DNA of 64,000 bases from Micromonospora_J zhanjiangensis (GCF_042650605.1 NZ_JBHSBN010000005.1:62001-126000); one strand, 5' to 3'; positions 33,493-45,452 are shown, counted from the first letter of the stretch. Notes: generated from the letters alone by a model not told the origin. Program-made: numbers and translations.

Positions 33493-34137
33493 GTGCCGCT
33501 GCTGCTCCTCGACCTGGACAACACCTTGCTCGATCGGACCGGGGCCTTCCGGTCGTGGGGGCAGAGCCTGCTGGCCGAGATCGGCGCACCCGCTTCCGAC
33601 ATCGACTGGTTGCTGTCGGTGGACGCGGACGGGTTGACCGACCGCTGGGACGTCGCCGACGCCATCCGCGACCGGTACGACCTGCGGATCTCCTCGATCG
33701 ACCTGGTCGACGCGTTGCGCGAGGGGGTGATCCGGCGGACCCGCCTCGACCCGCTGATCGCCTGCGCCCTGCGGATCGCCGAGGACGCCGGCTGGGTACC
33801 GGTGGTGGTGTGCAACGGCACGGTTACCCAGGAGGACGACAAGATCCGTCGGACCGGACTGGACCGGTACGTGGCGGACTGGGTGATCTCCGAGGAGGCC
33901 GGCGTCAGCAAGCCCAACCCCCGCATCTTCGAACTCGCCGCGCAACGGGCCCGGATGTCGTTGCGGGGCGCCTGGGTGATCGGCGACGGCCCGGAGGCGG
34001 ACATCGGCGGCGCGGCCGCGATGGGGTTGCCCAGTGTGTGGCTGCACCGGGGGCGGACCTGGTTGGAGGACCGGTACGCCCCGACGCGTACCGCCGACGG
34101 CCTGATCGCCGCCGTGGCCACCGTGCTGGCGGGCTGA
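33493..34137 (+). CDS. HAD-superfamily hydrolase
   Basis: Phosphatase-type HAD protein of 214 residues from GTG 33493. Motif I LLLDLDNTLLDRTGAF (nucleophile Asp), motif II VVVCNGTV (Thr/Ser position as Asn-Gly), motif III lysine in GVSKPNPRIF, motif IV VIGDGPEADIGGAAAMG. The small cap fits the phosphoglycolate-phosphatase/YjjG-like subgroup. Substrate unknown. Its stop codon lies in a 17-bp direct repeat. Confidence 0.88.
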   Translation: MPLLLLDLDNTLLDRTGAFRSWGQSLLAEIGAPASDIDWLLSVDADGLTDRWDVADAIRDRYDLRISSIDLVDALREGVIRRTRLDPLIACALRIAEDAGWVPVVVCNGTVTQEDDKIRRTGLDRYVADWVISEEAGVSKPNPRIFELAAQRARMSLRGAWVIGDGPEADIGGAAAMGLPSVWLHRGRTWLEDRYAPTRTADGLIAAVATVLAG

Positions 34138-34174
34138 CGGCGCCGGCGGGCTGACGGTGCTGGCGGGCTGACGG
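34124..34174. repeat. 17-bp triplicate direct repeat at the end of the HAD gene
   Basis: TGCTGGCGGGCTGACGG occurs at 34124-34140 and 34158-34174, with a two-base variant between (34141-34157). The first copy contains the HAD gene stop. Likely slippage product. Confidence 0.85.
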
Positions 34175-34368
34175 CCCGCTAAATGGGTTGCCCCGGGGCC
34201 GCGGGTCGGGTGAGACTCCGCGGGAGCGCCGGAGCATCGCCGAAGCCGCCGGCGGACGGAACGCACGCACCGGACAGGCACGTCCGGTCGGGGGAGAGGA
34301 GGAGCCGTGGCTGTGGTCATCCCGCGATACGTCATGCCTTCTTCCACCTCGACCAAGGGGACTCCACT

Positions 34369-35310
34369 GTGCGTGAGCACGACTTCCACGACGCGGCGCC
34401 CGGTCGCCGTACCCGACGCGGCCGCTTCGACGACGACGAACCGCGCTTCCTGAAGCGGTCCCGGACCGCCACGCCGGACGTTCTGAACGCCGGCCCCGAC
34501 CTCGACCAACCGGAGACGGGCGACCGCTGGTCCTCCTGGGACGACGCGGAGCACGGTCCGCAGCCGCAGCCGGACTGGTTGGTGACCGAACTGGCCGCCG
34601 TCGACACCGAGCTGGGTGTGCTCAAGACGGGCAAGGAGGCCGACGTGCATCTGGTCCGGCGCGCGGTACCGGACACCGACCGGTCCTGCCTGCTGGCCGC
34701 CAAGCGCTACCGCGATCCGGAACACCGGCTGTTCCACCGGGACGCCGGCTACCTGGAGGGGCGTCGGGTGCGCCGGTCCCGGGAGATGCGGGCGATGGCC
34801 GGCCGGACCGCCTTCGGCCGGCAGGTGATCGCGGGGCAGTGGGCGGCCGCCGAGTTCACCGCGCTGTCCCGGCTCTGGCGGGTCGGTCACGAGTACGGCG
34901 GGATCGCGGTGCCCTACCCCGTACAGTTGCTGGGCACCGAGCTGCTGTTGGAGTTCGTCGGCGACCCCGTCGAGGGGCGGGCGGCGCCGCGGCTGGCCCA
35001 GCTGCGACCGGACGGTACGGAACTGGGCCGGCTCTGGGAGCAACTCGTCGACGCGCTGGTCGTCCTGGCTCGGGCGGGACTGGCACACGGCGACCTGTCG
35101 CCGTACAACCTGCTGGTGCACGACGGGCGGCTGGTGCTGATCGACCTGCCCCAGGTGGTCGACGTGGTGGCCAACCCGCAGGGACCGGAGTTCCTGGCCC
35201 GGGACGTACGGGTGGTGGCGAAATGGTTCGTCGCCCGGGGTCTGCCGGCGCGGGTGGCCGATCCGGGCGGGCTGACCGAGCGGCTGCGCGCCGAGGCCGG
35301 CCTGCCCTGA
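34369..35310 (+). CDS. RIO-type serine protein kinase
   Basis: Atypical kinase of 313 residues. From GTG 34369: a charged N-terminal ~60 residues (REHDFHDAAPGRRTRRGRFD), then GVLKTGKEADVHLVRR (RIO glycine-loop equivalent), catalytic-lysine strand CLLAAKRYRDPEHRLF, the catalytic loop LAHGDLSPYNLLVHDG (HxDxxxxN) and the metal-binding LVLIDLPQVVD. Length and motifs match the actinobacterial RIO1-like family often found beside helicase genes. Substrate unknown. The ~190-bp region upstream (34175-34368) has no recognised element. Confidence 0.9.
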   Translation: MREHDFHDAAPGRRTRRGRFDDDEPRFLKRSRTATPDVLNAGPDLDQPETGDRWSSWDDAEHGPQPQPDWLVTELAAVDTELGVLKTGKEADVHLVRRAVPDTDRSCLLAAKRYRDPEHRLFHRDAGYLEGRRVRRSREMRAMAGRTAFGRQVIAGQWAAAEFTALSRLWRVGHEYGGIAVPYPVQLLGTELLLEFVGDPVEGRAAPRLAQLRPDGTELGRLWEQLVDALVVLARAGLAHGDLSPYNLLVHDGRLVLIDLPQVVDVVANPQGPEFLARDVRVVAKWFVARGLPARVADPGGLTERLRAEAGLP

Positions 35311-35362
35311 TGCCGGCGGCGGGGACGGGTCGGCCCGGATCGGGGTCGACCCGGACCCGGCG

Positions 35363-35608
35363 TTACTGGAGGTACCTCTCCACCTCGTCGACCCCGCGTT
35401 CACCGGTGGCGTCGGGATCCTTGCCGGCCTGCCGGGCGGCCCGGCGCCGGCGCAGCAGGTCCCAGCACTTGTCGAGCGATTCCTCCAGGTGCCGCAGCCG
35501 CTCGCGCTCCTCGTCGCTGGTGCCCTCGGTGGCCTGCGACCGCGCCCGCAGTTGGTGCTCCTCGTCGACCAGGTCGGTGATCCGGCTCAGGATGGTCTTG
35601 TCGTCCAT
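35363..35608 (-). CDS. DUF2630 family protein
   Basis: 81 residues from ATG 35608 (MDDKTILSRITDLVDEEHQL). Almost wholly helical: a coiled-coil hairpin with EERERLRHLEESLDKCWDLL, then RRRRAARQAGKDPDA, the signature of DUF2630. Small cytosolic actinobacterial protein of unknown role. Convergent with the RIO kinase gene. Confidence 0.9.
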   Translation of the reverse strand: MDDKTILSRITDLVDEEHQLRARSQATEGTSDEERERLRHLEESLDKCWDLLRRRRAARQAGKDPDATGERGVDEVERYLQ

Positions 35609-36128
35609 GGGCAAAGCCTGTCACAACGCCAACCGGTATGCCCCGGTTCCCCGCAGGCGGCCGCCGGCCGATGTAACGCCGGTGGATCTCGGGGCGATAT
35701 AGGTAGCGTGAACCGCACAAAATTTGATCATGATTGCCCGGGGTCGACGGACCGCTCCGGGTGCGCCAGTGTCCCGCAACAAATTTAGGTTTCCATTAAT
35801 TGATCTGGAGAAATGCGGCTGACGGTGGCATGCTCGCCGGAACTCGGTCGGAAACAGTCGGTCGGCAAAGCCACTGTCCACCGGGCGGGGTCCGAACGGG
35901 ACGGAGCCGGCAGGCGCCCGGGAGGGCTGCCGTCCCACGGCGCCGATCCCCCGAGCTCCTCGGATCGGCAATGTTCGGACACGGCAGGTGACGTAGCGTA
36001 TGGCGGCGGTCCGGATGACTTGAGTGACGCTCGGCGGCGCTGCTAGCGTGCGCCGGAAGTTTCGGTCGCGCCGGATGTCGGCGTGGCCATCACAGGTGAC
36101 CACATGAAGCCCGGCCAGGGACGGTGTA
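35609..36128. other. 520-bp intergenic region without a gene
   Basis: Upstream of the conservon and of DUF2630. No convincing reading frame. It holds a short AT-rich stretch (about 35770-35815) and, close to the histidine kinase gene, a possible promoter at 36020-36049. No tRNA, repeat or riboswitch was recognised. Confidence 0.7.
36020..36049 (+). promoter_or_regulatory. Possible sigma-70-type promoter of the conservon
   Basis: TTGAGT (36020-36025), an 18-bp spacer and TAGCGT (36044-36049) lie 80 bp upstream of the cvnA start. Match to actinobacterial HrdB promoters is moderate. Confidence 0.35.
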
Positions 36129-38960
36129 ATGGGTGCCCGCAGTTCGAGCCTGCGTACCAAGATTGTTGCCCTGTTGGTCTCACTCTCCGCGTTGTGGGTG
36201 TTCGCCGCCTGGGTCACCACGCGGGACGGGATGAACCTGCTGCTGTTGCAGACCTTGAACAACGGGGTATACCAGCCGAGCTCGCCGCTCCTGCTGGAGT
36301 TGCAGTTCGAGCGGCGGCTCTCCGTGACCTACCTGGCCAAGCCGAGCGAGCCGCAGCGTACGGCGTTGGACGGCAGCCGGCAGCGGACCGAGCGGCTCGT
36401 CGCCACCTTCAAGGAGTCGGCCCGTGACTGGCAGGTCGAAACCGCCGGCAGCGCCGCCCTCGACAGCCGGATCCGGGAGGCACTGGCCAAACTGGACGGC
36501 CTGGCCGCGGTCCGCTCCTCGGTCGACAACCGGTCCCTCGACCGGCCGGCCGCGATCCGGGCGTACACCGACGTGGTCGACGCGCTGTTCGGCGTCTACG
36601 GCGCGCTCGGCGTGCTCGACGACGAGAGCCTGGCCCGGGACTCCGACAATCTCACCAGGGTCAACCAGGCCCGCGAGCTGGCCGCCCAGGAGGACGCGCT
36701 GGTCGCCGGCGTGCTCGCCGCCGGCCGGATGACCGAAGCGGAGTACACCCAGTTCAGCCAGTTGGTGGGCGCGCAGCGGTTCGTCGCCGCCGACGCGGCC
36801 GCGAAAATGCCGGGCACCCTCCAGGCGAGATTCGAGCAGATGAGGAGCAGCCCGGAGATCGTCCGGTTCCGGAACCTCGAGGACCGGCTGATCATCGACG
36901 GTCGGTCGGCACGACCATTACCGGTGGACCCGGTCGACTGGCGCAACGCCGCCGAGGCGGCCCTGGAGCAGATGCACCAGGTGGTGCTCGCCGGAGCCGA
37001 CGCGATCGAGGAGCGGGCCACCCCGATGGCGATCGGTGTGATCATCCGGCTGCTGCTCGCCGCCGGTCTCGGCCTGCTCGCCGTCATCGCCTCGATCGTC
37101 GTCTCGATCACCACCGCCCGCGCCCTGGTCCGCCAGTTGGAACGGCTGCGGGAGGCGGCTCGGCAACTGGCCGAGGAACGCCTGCCCGGCGTCGTCGCCC
37201 GCCTCGGTCGGGGCGAGGACGTCGACGTCGCCGCCGAGGCGCCACCGCTCGCCTTCGGCGAGGACGAGATCGGTCAGGTCGGTCAGGCCTTCAACGCCGT
37301 GCAGGAGACCGCCGTCCGTACCGCCGTCGAGCAGGCGGAACTGCGCCGCAACGTGCGCGACGTCTTCCTCAGCATCGCCCGGCGCAGCCAGGCGCTCGTG
37401 CACCGGCAGCTCACCCTGCTGGACACGATGGAACGGCGTGAGCAGAACGCCGAGGACCTGGAGGATCTGTTCCGGGTCGACCACCTCGCCACCCGGATGC
37501 GGCGCAACGCCGAGAACCTGATCGTGCTCTCCGGGTCGACGCCCGGGCGGGCCTGGCGACGCAACGTCCCGATGGTCGACGTCGCTCGCGGCGCGGTCGC
37601 CGAGGTGGAGGACTACACCCGGGTGACCGTCCTGCCGTTCGGCCCGGTGTCGTTGGCCGGTCGGGCCGTCGGTGACACGATCCACCTGCTCGCCGAGCTG
37701 ATCGAGAACGCGTTGTCCTTCTCACCGCCGCACACCGCCGTCGAGGTCAAGGGTCAGCTGGTGGGCAACGGCTACGTGATCGAGGTCGAGGACCGCGGGC
37801 TCGGTATGTCCGAGGAGGACCTGGCGGCGGCGAACGTCCAGGTCAACAACCGGTCGGCGGAGTTCAACCTGGCCAACGCGGCCCGCCTCGGCCTGTTCGT
37901 GGTGAGCCGGTTGACCGAGCGGCACGGGATCCGGGTGCAGCTCAAGGAGTCGCCCTACGGCGGCACCACCGCGGTCGTCCTGATCCCGGCGGAACTGGTG
38001 TCCGACGGTTCGACGGACGGGGACACCTCCGGCGGTTTCCTGGCCGGCCGGACCGCCACGGCCCCGCGGGCCGGGCACGCCGACGAGTCCGTCCGCGCGG
38101 TCCGGGCGCCGGCGGCCATCGAGGCCGGCCCGGTCGCGGTCGTCGACCCGCCGGCCGACGGTGCGGTGGCGCTTGCGGGTGGACCGGAATCGGTGCGGCC
38201 CACCGCCGACGGGGTCGCGGAACGGACGTCCGTGGCCGAGCGGCGCGCCCTCGGGCCGGGGGACACGCCCACGATCGAACTGACCGGGCCGCTGATCGGG
38301 CCGGACGGAAATCCGGCGACCGAGCCGCCGCTGCCGGTACGGCGCCGGCAACGGCCGCCGGTGCCCGGGCAGCGGCAGGCGCCGTCCGGCCCGTCTCCCG
38401 ACGGCGGAACCGGATCCGGCCCGACCGTCGCGGCTCCGACCGGCGGTGCCGGCCCGACCGTCGCGGCTCCGACCGGACGTGCCGTGGACGCCCCGGTCGC
38501 CGGGTCCGCGGCCGGCGGCGTGGTGGATGCTCCGGTCGCCGGGACGCCGGCGGGTGGGGCAACCGACCGTACCGCGGGTCCGGCGGCGGGTACCACCGCC
38601 TCCGGCCTGCCGTTGCGGGTCCGTCAGGCCAACCTCGCGCCGCCGCTGCGGCCCGGGTCCGACCCGGCCGGGTCGACCGACGCCGAACCGGACGTTCCTC
38701 CGGTGCCGGAGCGGGTCCGCCGGATGATGACCGCGTACCAGAGCGGCACCCGCCGCGGCCGCGACGAGGCGGCCCGGTTGCAGAACGAACCGGGCGACGA
38801 GCCGGCCGACCCGGCACCGGTAACCTCCACTGTGGAGAGTCCGGCCGGTACCGTCGGCACGGACGTCGCTCCCGACCCGACCGACCCGGCCCCGGCCGGC
38901 GACGGACCGGCCGAGCGGGACCGGGAGACCGGGACCGGCGGACCGGTACGGAACAGCTGA
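36129..38960 (+). CDS. cvnA: Conservon sensor histidine kinase-like protein CvnA
   Basis: Membrane-bound sensor, first gene of a five-gene conservon (kinase, roadblock, DUF742, GTPase, P450). 943 residues: membrane helix at ~13-31; a NIT-type extracellular sensing region (~35-290, including FERRLSVTYLA); second helix at ~298-322 (IGVIIRLLLAAGLGLLAVIA); HAMP-like segment; a helical dimerisation part with NVRDVFLSIARRSQALVHRQ, whose position resembles the H-box but lacks a clear phospho-acceptor pattern; and an HATPase domain with ELIENALSFSPP, EDRGLGMS and GLFVVSRL. The last ~280 residues are Pro/Ala-rich low complexity. Confidence 0.9.
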   Translation: MGARSSSLRTKIVALLVSLSALWVFAAWVTTRDGMNLLLLQTLNNGVYQPSSPLLLELQFERRLSVTYLAKPSEPQRTALDGSRQRTERLVATFKESARDWQVETAGSAALDSRIREALAKLDGLAAVRSSVDNRSLDRPAAIRAYTDVVDALFGVYGALGVLDDESLARDSDNLTRVNQARELAAQEDALVAGVLAAGRMTEAEYTQFSQLVGAQRFVAADAAAKMPGTLQARFEQMRSSPEIVRFRNLEDRLIIDGRSARPLPVDPVDWRNAAEAALEQMHQVVLAGADAIEERATPMAIGVIIRLLLAAGLGLLAVIASIVVSITTARALVRQLERLREAARQLAEERLPGVVARLGRGEDVDVAAEAPPLAFGEDEIGQVGQAFNAVQETAVRTAVEQAELRRNVRDVFLSIARRSQALVHRQLTLLDTMERREQNAEDLEDLFRVDHLATRMRRNAENLIVLSGSTPGRAWRRNVPMVDVARGAVAEVEDYTRVTVLPFGPVSLAGRAVGDTIHLLAELIENALSFSPPHTAVEVKGQLVGNGYVIEVEDRGLGMSEEDLAAANVQVNNRSAEFNLANAARLGLFVVSRLTERHGIRVQLKESPYGGTTAVVLIPAELVSDGSTDGDTSGGFLAGRTATAPRAGHADESVRAVRAPAAIEAGPVAVVDPPADGAVALAGGPESVRPTADGVAERTSVAERRALGPGDTPTIELTGPLIGPDGNPATEPPLPVRRRQRPPVPGQRQAPSGPSPDGGTGSGPTVAAPTGGAGPTVAAPTGRAVDAPVAGSAAGGVVDAPVAGTPAGGATDRTAGPAAGTTASGLPLRVRQANLAPPLRPGSDPAGSTDAEPDVPPVPERVRRMMTAYQSGTRRGRDEAARLQNEPGDEPADPAPVTSTVESPAGTVGTDVAPDPTDPAPAGDGPAERDRETGTGGPVRNS

Positions 38961-39005
38961 CCACGACGATCGCGACGACACGCGCCAGCAGAAAGAGGAC
39001 AACGA

Positions 39006-39422
39006 GTGGTGCAGAAGACGGCGTCGAGCCTGGCCTGGTTGCTGGACGACCTGGTCGGGCGGGTCAAGCAGGTCGAACATGCGATCGCCCTCTCCACAGA
39101 CGGCCTGCTGATGGCGTCGTCCCAGGGACTCGGCCAGGACGACGGCGACCACCTGGCGGCGATGGCCGCGGGCATCCAGAGCCTGGCCCGGGGCGCCGGG
39201 AAGCGGTTCGGTGGTGGCCAGGTGCAGCAGACCATCATCGAGATGCAGAGCACGTTCCTGTTCGTCACCGCGGCCGGCCGCAACGCGTGCCTGGCGGTGC
39301 TCGCCGCGGAGGACGCCGACGTGGGGCTGATCGCGTACGAGATGGCCATGCTGGTGACCCGGGCCGGCAAGTTCCTGACCTCGCCGAACCGGCCGGCGCA
39401 GGATCCGGGCGAGGAGCGGTAA
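39006..39422 (+). CDS. cvnB: Conservon roadblock/LC7 protein CvnB
   Basis: 138 residues (GTG start, AGAGGAC upstream). Roadblock/LC7 fold: LAWLLDDLVGRVKQVEHAIA, LSTDGLLMASSQGL, IQSLARGAGKRFGGG and a hydrophobic strand FLFVTAAGRNACLAVLAAED. In conservons, and in the related MglB-MglA system, it acts as a partner or GTPase-activating factor of the Ras-like CvnD. Lies 45 bp after cvnA and 3 bp before cvnC. Confidence 0.93.
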   Translation: MVQKTASSLAWLLDDLVGRVKQVEHAIALSTDGLLMASSQGLGQDDGDHLAAMAAGIQSLARGAGKRFGGGQVQQTIIEMQSTFLFVTAAGRNACLAVLAAEDADVGLIAYEMAMLVTRAGKFLTSPNRPAQDPGEER

Positions 39423-39425
39423 CCG

Positions 39426-39812
39426 ATGGCCACACCACCAGAGCCGCACCTGGAACGATGGGTGGACGACCACGCCGGCCCGGTGGTACGTCCGTACGCG
39501 GTGACCGGCGGTCGGGCCCGGACGGTCGCCGGCAGGTTCGACCTGATCTCGCTGGTGAGCGCCACCGGCATGGTGCCGCCGCCGGACATCGGTCTCGGGC
39601 CGGAGCACCTGGCCATCGTGGAGTTGAGCCAACGGACGCTCTCGGTGGCGGAGGTGGCCGCACACCTGGACCTGCCGGTCGGCACCGTCCGGGTGCTCCT
39701 CGGCGACCTGGTGGAACGTAATCTGATCGAGGTCCGGGAGCCGCGAGCCGCCTCCCATCATCCTGACGACAGCATCTTCGAGGCGGTGATCAATGGACTC
39801 CGAGCGCTCTGA
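39426..39812 (+). CDS. cvnC: Conservon DUF742 protein CvnC
   Basis: 128 residues. The family pattern is clear: VRPYAVTGGRARTVAGRFDL (R-PY-TGGR-P), then LGPEHLAIVELSQRTLSVAEVAAHL and LPVGTVRVLLGDLVERNLIEV, a winged-helix-like end. Presumed adaptor in the membrane signalling complex. It overlaps cvnD by 20 bp, so the two are translationally coupled. Confidence 0.93.
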   Translation: MATPPEPHLERWVDDHAGPVVRPYAVTGGRARTVAGRFDLISLVSATGMVPPPDIGLGPEHLAIVELSQRTLSVAEVAAHLDLPVGTVRVLLGDLVERNLIEVREPRAASHHPDDSIFEAVINGLRAL

Positions 39813-40401
39813 CCCGGGCGTCGAGCGGGCCAATCTGCCCACCGCCGTCAAGGTCCTGGTGGCCGGCGGTTTCGGGGCGGGCAAGACCACCCTGGTCGGC
39901 TCGGTCAGCGAGACCAGGCCGTTGCGCACCGAGGAGGTGCTCACCGAGACCGGCATCGGCGTGGACGACCTGGCCGGCGTCGAGGACAAGAACACCACCA
40001 CGGTGGCGATGGACTTCGGCCGGATCACCATCGGGCCGGATCTGGTGCTCTACCTCTTCGGTACGCCCGGCCAGGACCGGTTCTGGTTCGTCTGGGACGA
40101 ACTCGCGCTCGGCGCGCTCGGCGCGGTCGTGCTCGCCGACACCCGCCGGCTGGCCGACTGCTTCCCGTCGATCGACTACTTCGAGGGCCGGGGCACCCCG
40201 TTCATCGTGGCGGTGAACTGCTTCGACGGTGCCCGGCGGTACCACCTGGACGAGGTCCGGCAGGCGCTCGACCTCGACGAGGACGTGCCGGTGGTGCTCT
40301 GCGACGCCCGGGAGCGCACGTCCAGCAAGGAGGCGCTGATCACGCTGCTGGAGCACGCGATGAAGGCCCGCGAGGCGCGCCGGGCCGACCCGGCCGGGTG
40401 A
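39793..40401 (+). CDS. cvnD: Conservon Ras-like GTPase CvnD
   Basis: 202-residue small GTPase. P-loop VLVAGGFGAGKTTLVGS (GGFGAGKTT), the Thr-rich switch I region EDKNTTTVAMDFG, switch II LYLFGTPGQDRFWFVWDEL with the GTPGQ form typical of the bacterial MglA/CvnD group, and AVNCFDGA in place of the NKxD specificity motif, which is a usual feature of this group. Ends 4 bp before the P450 gene. Confidence 0.95.
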   Translation: MDSERSDPGVERANLPTAVKVLVAGGFGAGKTTLVGSVSETRPLRTEEVLTETGIGVDDLAGVEDKNTTTVAMDFGRITIGPDLVLYLFGTPGQDRFWFVWDELALGALGAVVLADTRRLADCFPSIDYFEGRGTPFIVAVNCFDGARRYHLDEVRQALDLDEDVPVVLCDARERTSSKEALITLLEHAMKAREARRADPAG

Positions 40402-40405
40402 CCGG

Positions 40406-41620
40406 GTGACGGCGCCGCCCACCGGGGCGTTCGACGCGTCCTTCCTGGCCGATCCGTACGCCGGTTGGGCTGCGCTGCGGCGGGCCGCCCCGGTGCACCG
40501 GATCACCCTGCCGGACGGCGCGCCGGTCTGGCTGGTCACCCGGTACCCGGACGTCCGGGCCGGCCTGGCCGACGAGCGGCTGTCGCTGGACAAGGCCAAC
40601 GGGACCGGCCGGTGGCGCGGGTTCTCGCTGCCACCGGCGCTGGACGCCAACCTGCTGAACCTGGACCCGCCGGACCACACCCGGATCCGGCGTCTGGTCG
40701 GGCGGGCCTTTACCGCCGCGCGGGTGGCCCGGTTGAGACCCCGGATCGAGGCGACGGCGGACGAACTGCTGGACCGGGTCGCGCCGGCCGGCCGGGCCGA
40801 CCTCGTCGCCGACTACGCCGGGCCGTTGCCGGTGACGGTGATCTGCGACCTGCTGGGCGTACCGGCCGACGACCGGTCGTCGCTGCGGGGCTGGACGGAC
40901 CGGCTGCTGACCCCACCCGCGGACGATCCCGGGGCGGCCGGCCGGGCCCTCGGCGCGCTGCACGACTTCCTGATCCGGCTGATCGCCGACAAGCGCCGTG
41001 AGCCCGGCGACGACCTGCTCTCCGGGATGATCGCGGTGCGGGACGACGGCGACCGGTTGACCGAGGACGAGCTGACCTCGCTGGCCTTCCTGGTGCTGTT
41101 CGCGGGCTACGAGAACTCCGTCCACCTGATCGGCACCGGCCTGCTTGCCCTGCTGCGCCGCCCGGACCTGCTCGCCGACCTGCGCGGGCCCGACGGGTCA
41201 GCCGAGGGGTCGCTCGACAGCGGGCTGCCGGAGCCGGTGGTGGAGGAGCTGCTGCGGCTGGAACCGCCCGCACCGCTGGCCATCCGCCGGTTCGCGCTGG
41301 TCGACCTGACCATCGGCGGGGTCACCATTCCCGCCGGCGAGACCGTACTGCTGGGCATCGCCGCCGCCAACCGCGACCCGGACCGGTTCGCCGAGCCGGA
41401 CATCGTGGATCCGACGCGGCCGGTCGGCGGGCAGCTCAGCCTGGGTCACGGCATCCACTACTGCCTGGGCGCCCCGCTGGCCCGGCTGGAGGCGCGGACC
41501 GCCATCGGCGCGGTGCTGCGCCGCTTCCCCCGGGTGGCGCTGGCGGTCGACCCGGCCGAGCTGACCTGGCGGACCTCCTACCGGGTCCGCGGCCTGCGCG
41601 CCCTGCCGGTCACCTTCTGA
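40406..41620 (+). CDS. cvnE: Conservon cytochrome P450 (CvnE) with atypical I-helix
   Basis: 404-residue P450 of the CYP157/CYP154-like type found at the end of conservons. EELLR holds the ExxR pair (E281, R284), and LGHGIHYCLGAPLARLE is the haem-binding loop with Cys353; the usual Phe at position 346 is Leu. The I-helix reads LFAGYENSVHLIG: the conserved oxygen-activating Thr (AGxET) is Asn237. Loss of this Thr usually changes oxygen activation, so catalysis may differ or be absent. Substrate unknown; in other conservons the P450 can be altered in similar ways. Confidence 0.92.
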   Translation: MTAPPTGAFDASFLADPYAGWAALRRAAPVHRITLPDGAPVWLVTRYPDVRAGLADERLSLDKANGTGRWRGFSLPPALDANLLNLDPPDHTRIRRLVGRAFTAARVARLRPRIEATADELLDRVAPAGRADLVADYAGPLPVTVICDLLGVPADDRSSLRGWTDRLLTPPADDPGAAGRALGALHDFLIRLIADKRREPGDDLLSGMIAVRDDGDRLTEDELTSLAFLVLFAGYENSVHLIGTGLLALLRRPDLLADLRGPDGSAEGSLDSGLPEPVVEELLRLEPPAPLAIRRFALVDLTIGGVTIPAGETVLLGIAAANRDPDRFAEPDIVDPTRPVGGQLSLGHGIHYCLGAPLARLEARTAIGAVLRRFPRVALAVDPAELTWRTSYRVRGLRALPVTF

Positions 41621-41702
41621 CGGTACGGAAATCCGGCACCCCGGCGGCGCACGTCGACACGGCCCCGGGCGCATCTGCCGCGGTTGGGCCGCACACAACG
41701 GG

Positions 41703-41737
41703 CACGGGCTCCTTTCCGCAGGGAGAAGGAGCCCGTG
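41703..41737. terminator. Bidirectional terminator between cvnE and acnA
   Basis: Perfect 12-bp stem CACGGGCTCCTT / AAGGAGCCCGTG (41703-41714 and 41726-41737) with an 11-nt loop, between the P450 stop and the acnA stop. The short T and A runs next to the loop are inside the stem. Well placed for both transcripts. Confidence 0.7.
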
Positions 41738-41756
41738 ACCAGGTTCGCCGTGCCGG

Positions 41757-44579
<2,823 letters not shown>

Positions 44580-44708
44580 GTCGTACTCCTTCACACCGGC
44601 GACCGGGTAGTCCTGAGCAGTCTCGCTTACCAGTTACCGCGACACCGGCCTGGGGTAACGCCGGCCGGGTCGGTTTGTCTCCGCAGTTGTTGTCTCCGCG
44701 TAATAAAA

Positions 44709-44720
44709 CCGTACGTCCGT
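44709..44720. promoter_or_regulatory. Candidate AcnR operator upstream of acnA
   Basis: CCGTACGTCCGT, followed by CTTG, ~130 bp upstream of the acnA start. It matches the perfect palindrome upstream of the acnR-like gene (31460-31471) at 10 of 12 positions and also in the next four bases. Same orientation relative to its gene in both cases. Confidence 0.5.
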
Positions 44721-44805
44721 CTTGCTATCGGCGCAACCCCTGACCGCCACTCCGGACGGGCACGTCGGGCGTGGTCGGTGGCGTGACGGTGCTAGCCTGC
44801 CCCGG

Positions 44806-45366
44806 GTGATCTCCGCAGACGTGCACCTCGCCGCCCAGCCGCGCCTCGACACGCTGGTCACCGGGTTCGCCGCCGGTCCCGGCTCGGACGAACTGCGCCG
44901 GGTGCGCACCGAGTACGCCGGCGTCGCCTGGATCGGCGACCAGCCGGACCCGGACACCGGCATGCTGGGCTCGACGTACCGTCGCCGCGCGTTCGACGCG
45001 CGGCTGTTCCTGCCGGACACCCACTGGTACGACGCGGACGCGCTCGCCGACGCGGAGGTCCAGGTCACCGGCGCCCTGCTGCAGGTACCGAAGACCGACC
45101 GGGACACCCAGGGCCTGGTCGGCGCGGCGGCCGAACCGGTGGTCGAGTTCTACGAGCACCCGGAGGGCCAGCCCGGCGTCGGCGTCTGCCTGTGGCTGCG
45201 CGGCGACCTCTGGTCCAACCTCGGCCTGAGCTACCGGATCATCGTGCTCTGCGCTGCCGAGGCGATCATCCGGCCGGGGGCCGACACCGACTCGGACACG
45301 GTCTTCGAGCTGTTGCCGCCCCCGGACGGCTACGGCGACACGGGCGCCGACACCAGCTACAACTGA
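44806..45366 (+). CDS. Hypothetical protein, 186 aa
   Basis: No family recognised. GTG start (ISADVHLAAQPRLDTLVTGF). Soluble, mixed alpha/beta composition, with aromatic motifs GVAWIGDQPDPDTGMLGSTY and LWLRGDLWSNLGLSYRIIVL in the second half. Divergent from acnA with ~225 bp between starts. The stop codon TGA is the first three bases of the ~90-bp repeat element at 45364-45452. Confidence 0.7.
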   Translation: MISADVHLAAQPRLDTLVTGFAAGPGSDELRRVRTEYAGVAWIGDQPDPDTGMLGSTYRRRAFDARLFLPDTHWYDADALADAEVQVTGALLQVPKTDRDTQGLVGAAAEPVVEFYEHPEGQPGVGVCLWLRGDLWSNLGLSYRIIVLCAAEAIIRPGADTDSDTVFELLPPPDGYGDTGADTSYN

Positions 45367-45452
45367 ACCTTTTTCAACCTGAACCGCGCGGCGCGCGCGC
45401 CGCCTTCGACCTCGACCAACGGCGGCCCGCAAGGGGAGGTTGAAAAGGTTCA
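45364..45452. repeat. ~90-bp inverted-repeat-ended element, copy A
   Basis: Ends in TGAACC-T(5)-CAACCT and AGGTTGAAAAGGTTCA, a ~16-bp terminal inverted repeat; the interior (GAACCGCGCGGCG ... CCGCAAGGGG) is also conserved in copy B at 58825-58914. The two outermost bases supply the stop codons of both flanking convergent genes (TGA at 45364-45366 for the hypothetical; TCA at 45450-45452, i.e. TGA, for folD). A GCGGCGCGCGCGCCGC palindrome lies inside. It is a MITE-like or REP-type repeat, or a bidirectional terminator. Confidence 0.85.

Noticed and set aside
34175..34368. Possible riboswitch ahead of the RIO kinase gene
   Set aside because: The GC-rich leader has hairpins, but it does not contain core sequences of the riboswitch classes considered (c-di-AMP, cobalamin).
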